A stretch of DNA of 60,357 nucleotides, taken from positions 1-60,357 of the forward strand of contig JBJKSB010000064.1 of the NCBI GenBank assembly GCA_046704385.1, read 5' to 3'. The stretch is from GH45 sp046704385. GTDB lineage: Bacteria > Bacteroidota > Bacteroidia > Bacteroidales > SZUA-534. Shown one piece after another: positions 56,250 to 60,357 of this stretch. Under the pieces are notes generated by a model. The model had not been told where the DNA came from, made no database searches, and saw nothing but the letters and a program-made list of their open reading frames with translations. The first letter of the stretch is position 1; each line of letters opens with the position of its first letter. The position numbers and the translations under genes are program-made.

Positions 56250-58031
56250 TTACCAGAAGAAATAATACAATAAAGCCAAGATAACCAGGATACCAATAGC
56301 GCCAATATTAAAATATTTGTCGGTAACAAAGTTTTCAGGGTGAAGTTCGATACCTTTTTTATCGGCTGCAATTATTTTTTCGTTAGCTACCAATATAACA
56401 CCTACAAAAGCAAATGCGGTTGCAAACATATAAATTGACTGTATGCCCCAATTTGCAAGTGAATTGTTGAAAATAACGCCAATTAAAGCAGAGACAATTC
56501 CAATACCCAACATAATATAACCGGAACGCATGTATCCCTTACGTACAATATGTTTAGTTTCAGTTGTCCAAACTTTACGATCAAAGAATGTAATTAAGGT
56601 TGCTACAAAACAAAGTACAATAAATACATAACCCATTCGCATCATCCAGGGTGTTTCAGGGAAAAGGAATTTGAATGCTACACCCAATGGAATTGTAATT
56701 AATGCCGTCCATAGCGCAGCTTTATTTGTAGCCTGTCGCCAGAACAATCCCATAAAGAATACCACTACCACACCCGGATAGATAAAGCCTGTATATTCCT
56801 GAATATACTGAAACGCCTGACCTAATGAATTTAATAAAGGTGCCACTAAAATAGCAATAAGCAGTGCTACCATAGCAACAATACGACCTATCCGCACCAT
56901 GTGTCTATCATCGGCATCCTTCTTAAAGTAAGTTTTATAAATATCGACGGTAAATATGGTAGAAGTTGAATTTATCATGGATGCCAGTGATGATACAATA
57001 GCCGCCGTTAATGCTGCAAAGGCCAAACCTCTGATACCTGCTGGCATGTAGTTAGCCAGCAACCATGGGTAAGCTTCATCGGGTTTGGGCAAATCGCTTT
57101 TAAGCATAAAGGCAGCAATACCAGGAATTACAACGATTAGAGGGATTAATAGTTTTAAATAACCTCCAAATACAAGTCCTTTCTTGGCATCATCAATAGT
57201 TTTGGCAGCCAAACCTTTTTGGATAATGTATTGATTAAAACCCCAATATCCAAAATTCGTCAACCAAATAGCACCTAAAATAATTCCCAAACCAGGTAAA
57301 TCGGAGAATACTTTCGGGTTTTTATCGGCTGTAATTATCATATGAAAATGGTCGCGTGCCCCTTCAAAAAGCCTTTCGAAACCGTGTAAAGCACCCTGAC
57401 CAACACCCACTGCCTCAAGGGCAAGATAGGTAGTTACCAAGCCTCCAAAAACCAAAAATACTACTTGTACTACATCGGTCCAGGCTACCGCTTTTAAACC
57501 TCCATATATGGAATAAATCCCTGAAAAAACAGCCAAACCGATTATCCCATATATTAAAGGGATACCCAATATTTTTTCCATCGCCAGGGCCCCCATGTAA
57601 GTAACTGAGGTAAGGTTTACAAATACATAAATTAACAGCCAAAAAATAGCAAAAGCCGTACTAACACCCTGCGAATATCTTTGTGATAAGAATTGCGGCA
57701 TGGTGTAAATTTTCTTTTCAATAAAAATAGGGATAAAATATTTTGCTATAACAATCATTGATGCAGCCGCAATCCATTCGTAGCAGGCAATACCAATGCC
57801 CAGGGCATAACCCGAACCGGACATTCCAATAAATTGTTCAGCTGAAATGTTTGCAGCAATTAACGAAGCTCCAATAGCCCACCAGGTAAGCGACTTATTG
57901 GCCAAAAAATAATCCTGGGCAGTTTTGATTTCCCCCTTTTTTTCACGAGAAATAAAAAGACCCATAAACAATATAACAACTGCATAAATAGCAAAGATTA
58001 TCCAATCAAGTGCCGAAAATACTGATTCCAT
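56250..58031 (-). CDS. Sodium:solute symporter (SSS family), probable arabinose transporter
   Basis: A 593-aa inner-membrane protein with about 14 hydrophobic segments, of the SGLT-like branch of the SSS family. The signatures LDWIIFAIYAVVILFMGLF, AEQFIGMSGSGYALGIG and SLASMINSTSTIFTVDIYK are typical of sugar:Na+ symporters. Its position between araA and araD points to L-arabinose uptake. It is a second candidate importer beside the MFS protein at 489-1940. Confidence 0.92.
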   Translation of the reverse strand: MESVFSALDWIIFAIYAVVILFMGLFISREKKGEIKTAQDYFLANKSLTWWAIGASLIAANISAEQFIGMSGSGYALGIGIACYEWIAAASMIVIAKYFIPIFIEKKIYTMPQFLSQRYSQGVSTAFAIFWLLIYVFVNLTSVTYMGALAMEKILGIPLIYGIIGLAVFSGIYSIYGGLKAVAWTDVVQVVFLVFGGLVTTYLALEAVGVGQGALHGFERLFEGARDHFHMIITADKNPKVFSDLPGLGIILGAIWLTNFGYWGFNQYIIQKGLAAKTIDDAKKGLVFGGYLKLLIPLIVVIPGIAAFMLKSDLPKPDEAYPWLLANYMPAGIRGLAFAALTAAIVSSLASMINSTSTIFTVDIYKTYFKKDADDRHMVRIGRIVAMVALLIAILVAPLLNSLGQAFQYIQEYTGFIYPGVVVVFFMGLFWRQATNKAALWTALITIPLGVAFKFLFPETPWMMRMGYVFIVLCFVATLITFFDRKVWTTETKHIVRKGYMRSGYIMLGIGIVSALIGVIFNNSLANWGIQSIYMFATAFAFVGVILVANEKIIAADKKGIELHPENFVTDKYFNIGAIGILVILALLYYFFW

Positions 58032-58053
58032 AAATAATTATTTAAATATTAGT

Positions 58054-59544
58054 TTATAACCCTTTTGCAATGTGGTAATATACATCATTAAATTTAATTT
58101 CTTTTTTAAGTTCACGTAAATTAGTGTCTTTATCAATAATAATAAGTTCCAAATTGAACATTTCGGTAAAATCTTCCATCATTTCCACATCCAGTGCTGT
58201 ACTAAAACTGGTATGATGCGCACCACCGGCGTAAATCCAGGCAGCAGCGCCAACTTCTAGATTTGGTTCCGGCACCCACAAAGCCCGTGCTACCGGTAAA
58301 TTTGGCAATGCTTCCGGTTTAATAACCTTAACCGGATTCAACAGCATGCGCATACGTCCACCCATATCAATTAATGAGGCATTTAATCCGTTTCCTTCAG
58401 GAACTGTAAAAACAAAACGAGCCGGTGCATCTTTGCCGCCAATACCCAGCGGATGTACTTCAATATTAGGTTTCGATCCGGCAACAGTTGGACAAATTTC
58501 AAGCATATGAGCGCTTAAAATAGCTGGCTGTACCGGGTCGAGATGATAGGTATAGTCCTCCATAAAAGAACAACCACCTTTCAACCCTTTACCCATAACT
58601 TTCATGATGCGAACCAAAGCTGACTGTTTCCAATCGCCTTCGGCACCAAAACCATAACCCTGTTCCATCAGGCGCTGTGAAGCCAGTCCGGGCAGTTGTT
58701 TCAAACCATGCAAATCTTCAAAATTGGTGGTAAAAGCCTTATAACCATTTTGGTCAAGGAATTTCTTTAATCCAAGTTCTATTTTAGCCTGATATTTAAT
58801 ATTATCTGTTTTATCTGAAGCTATATTATAATGCAATTTGTACTCCTCAAATAAATGATCAACCTCAGCATCGGTGATGGTATTCATGCTTTCTACCAAA
58901 TCGCCGACCCCATGGTAACTTACCTGCCAACCTAATTTTATCTGTGCTTCCACTTTATCACCTTCGGTAACAGCTACCTGGCGCATGTTATCGCCAAAGC
59001 GACAAATTTTCAGATTTTTTGATTCATTATAACCTATGGCCGACCGGGTCCAACGACCCACTTTTTCAACCACTTTTTCATCCTGCCAGTGGCCAACAAC
59101 CACTTTACGGTTAATCCGCAAGCGTGATACTATGAAACCAAATTCGCGGCCTCCGTGTGCCGACTGGTTCAGGTTCATAAAGTCCATATCGATGTCATTC
59201 CAGGGAATATCACGATTAAATTGCGTGTGTAAATGCAGGATTGGTTTCGTTAATAAATTTAAACCGTCTATCCACATTTTAGCTGGTGAAAACGTATGCA
59301 TCCATGTAACCAAACCGATGCAGGCCTCTGATGAACTGGCTTCAACGCAAATTTGCCTGATTTCGTCAGGTGTGGTAACCACAGGTTTAAAAACCACATT
59401 TACCGGAATTTTATCTGAATCATTCAAGCTTTTTGCAATTGTTTCAGAGTCCCTGTCAACTTGTTTGAGAGTCTCCGGACCGTATAAATGCTGGCTTCCG
59501 GTTACAAACCAAACTTCCTGAGTATTAAATATTTTTTTATCCAT
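58054..59544 (-). CDS. araA: L-arabinose isomerase
   Basis: A 496-aa cytoplasmic Mn2+-dependent isomerase converting L-arabinose to L-ribulose. It begins MDKKIFNTQEVWFVTGSQHL. Typical blocks are CIGLVTWMHTFSPAKMWIDG, GYGFGAEGDWKQSALVR and SFMEDYTYHLD (metal-binding Glu in the last two), and GGAHHTSFS. The ATG at 59544 is chosen because codons further upstream overlap the candidate -7 box. It is the first gene of the operon araA, symporter, araD, araB, GH43, deacetylase, GH127. Confidence 0.95.
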   Translation of the reverse strand: MDKKIFNTQEVWFVTGSQHLYGPETLKQVDRDSETIAKSLNDSDKIPVNVVFKPVVTTPDEIRQICVEASSSEACIGLVTWMHTFSPAKMWIDGLNLLTKPILHLHTQFNRDIPWNDIDMDFMNLNQSAHGGREFGFIVSRLRINRKVVVGHWQDEKVVEKVGRWTRSAIGYNESKNLKICRFGDNMRQVAVTEGDKVEAQIKLGWQVSYHGVGDLVESMNTITDAEVDHLFEEYKLHYNIASDKTDNIKYQAKIELGLKKFLDQNGYKAFTTNFEDLHGLKQLPGLASQRLMEQGYGFGAEGDWKQSALVRIMKVMGKGLKGGCSFMEDYTYHLDPVQPAILSAHMLEICPTVAGSKPNIEVHPLGIGGKDAPARFVFTVPEGNGLNASLIDMGGRMRMLLNPVKVIKPEALPNLPVARALWVPEPNLEVGAAAWIYAGGAHHTSFSTALDVEMMEDFTEMFNLELIIIDKDTNLRELKKEIKFNDVYYHIAKGL

Positions 59545-59577
59545 ATCTATATTTGTATTTTTTACAATTAATAAACA

Positions 59578-59585
59578 CAAATATA
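59578..59585 (-). promoter_or_regulatory. Candidate -7 box of the ara operon
   Basis: TATATTTG on the minus strand matches TAnnTTTG. It ends 33 bp before the araA ATG at 59544. The palindrome at 59596-59620 lies just upstream, where a -33 box would be expected. Confidence 0.45.
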
Positions 59586-59595
59586 ATGATTATTT

Positions 59596-59620
59596 TTTAA
59601 TTGTACTTTTTACTATTAAA
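59596..59620. promoter_or_regulatory. Operator-like palindrome upstream of araA
   Basis: This 25-bp A+T-rich site has two 12-bp half-sites around one central base; TTTAATTGTACT and TTTAATAGTAAA agree at 9 of 12 positions. It overlaps the -33 region of the candidate promoter, a position suited to repression. An AraR-type regulator would be the natural candidate, but no regulator gene is in the window and I cannot match the motif to a known one. Confidence 0.45.
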
Positions 59621-59671
59621 GAGTTTTAATATTAACATTGAATATAGCGTGAGTCATCCCCCTAACCCTAT

Positions 59672-59721
59672 TTGAAGGCATAGCCCCCGAAATCAAGTTC
59701 GGGCAGGCTGTTAAGCTAAGA
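59672..59721 (+). repeat. Outer arm of composite repeat E, left
   Basis: The segment contains GCCCCCGAA..TTCGGG followed by CAGGCTGTTAAGCTAAGA. It is the near-perfect inverted partner of 107-157 across the joined ends of the window. Confidence 0.8.
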
Positions 59722-59772
59722 CCATATAAAATTGAAAATGAGACTAATTAATCATTCCTGAAACTTTTCTAT

Positions 59773-60297
59773 ATTTCGTCGCATTAAACGATAGTATTTT
59801 ATGTTAGCATACCTGCTTGCGACGATTTTAATTGCGTATCCTATTACCCAGAGCGATGCTCTGGGCTGAAATGATACGCCCTTTCAGGGCAACTTTGAGT
59901 CTGGGGACAGGGTTACCCGAGGCGTTCCGTGTGTCGCCGTAGCTTTAGCGGAGGAGCAGCCATCGGGTTGAAATTATTGGGGCTTTCAGCCCATGGGCTA
60001 AAGATTACAATTGAAGCTCCTCGCAGTGCTCCGTCGCAGAAGCTTTGGCGCAAGCGACAAGCTGACGAGGAATCTTCGATTCTTTTATAATTACTTTTTT
60101 TGCGTTCGCTTACCCCGCAGCAAGCTGACAGGGAATGCGCTCACAGAATTCGAATTGGCATGTTATTCTTATTTCGCCACGAAGTGGCAGCTCAATTAAA
60201 CCCAAGGCAGCGCCTTGGGCTCTGTGTGACCTGGCCAGGAAAAATCGTCGCAAGTAGTAAAATTTAATTGGAATAGTACATTTTATTGCGACGAAAT
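59773..60297 (+). repeat. Composite multi-hairpin repeat, copy E (longest)
   Basis: The ends are ATTTCGTCGCA and its inverse TGCGACGAAAT. The left hairpin is CGTCGCA..TGCGACG, and H2 is CCCAGAGC-gat-GCTCTGGG. H3 is present in part (GCCCTTTCAGGGC). The central stem is replaced by about 300 bp of further hairpins, including GAAGCTCCTCG..CGAGGAATCTTC (60013-60077) and CCCAAGGC-agc-GCCTTGGG. The right hairpin CGTCGCA..TGCGACG ends at 60297. It lies in the 813-bp gap after araA, and I see no gene inside. Confidence 0.87.
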
Positions 60298-60357
60298 TCA
60301 CTGACTCATCATTATAGCGCGTGCATATATTGCACATTTTAAGCAACTTATATCTTA
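60247..60357. repeat. Terminal direct repeat, right copy
   Basis: Identical to 1-111 over all 111 bases. It covers most of the right hairpin of repeat E plus 60 bp of flank. Confidence 0.95.

Noticed and set aside
6300..60297. CRISPR array or classical insertion sequence for the composite repeats
   Set aside because: Copies are kilobases apart with no regular spacers, no Cas genes, and no transposase in any copy.
60011..60346. Short open frames at the right end
   Set aside because: They lie within composite repeat E and the terminal repeat; frames over palindromes are expected to be open by chance.
1..60357. Phage or ordinary plasmid
   Set aside because: No capsid, terminase, portal, replication, partition, relaxase or conjugation gene could be recognised despite the identical ends.

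Overview
The window comes from a member of the Bacteroidota, probably a free-living Bacteroidia of the Marinilabiliales/Prolixibacteraceae type (the family-level guess is inference). The support is two SusC/SusD pairs, an ECF sigma/FecR regulator feeding a SusC that carries an STN domain, five proteins with type IX secretion (T9SS) C-terminal sorting domains, SPII lipoproteins, and TAnnTTTG-type -7 boxes in place of Shine-Dalgarno sites. No tRNA, rRNA, CRISPR array, transposase, integrase, replication or mobilisation gene is visible.

Layout. Positions 1-488 hold intergenic repeats and a structured leader in front of a sugar:H+ symporter (489-1940). Next comes an A+T-rich restriction-modification island: an XRE regulator plus a 1235-aa nuclease-methylase-specificity fusion resembling AloI-type IIB enzymes (2168-6200), bounded by an 11-bp direct repeat. 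Positions 6842-41010 (+) form a large alpha-mannan/mannoside utilisation locus: ECF sigma, FecR anti-sigma, SusC1/SusD1, GH92, GH16, a divergent GH92-like protein, SusC2/SusD2, a four-repeat T9SS surface protein, GH125, GH92, a lipoprotein cupin, GH92, a T9SS protein with nine Ig-like domains, and a fifth GH92-family protein. A HigBA toxin-antitoxin cassette sits on the opposite strand between the sigma and anti-sigma genes. A small membrane protein (41145-41657) ends the + strand block.

Positions 59544-41844 (-) form an L-arabinose/plant-cell-wall block: araA, sodium:solute symporter, araD, araB, GH43, polysaccharide deacetylase and GH127, then GH5, a GH140-like protein, an SDR, and a MuiA/DUF4139 gene broken by an in-frame stop. 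It makes arabinose from side chains and converts it to xylulose 5-phosphate. The MFS symporter at the other end of the window would serve the same pathway if the ends are joined.

Two features are not explained by ordinary genes. First, bases 1-111 are identical to 60247-60357, so the sequence closes on itself as a circle of 60,246 bp. Second, a family of composite multi-hairpin repeats (6300-6641, 32014-32304, 47505-47764, 59773-60297) occurs in gaps between functional blocks, with compensatory base changes in its stems. One copy, flanked by a 50-bp inverted repeat, spans the closure point.
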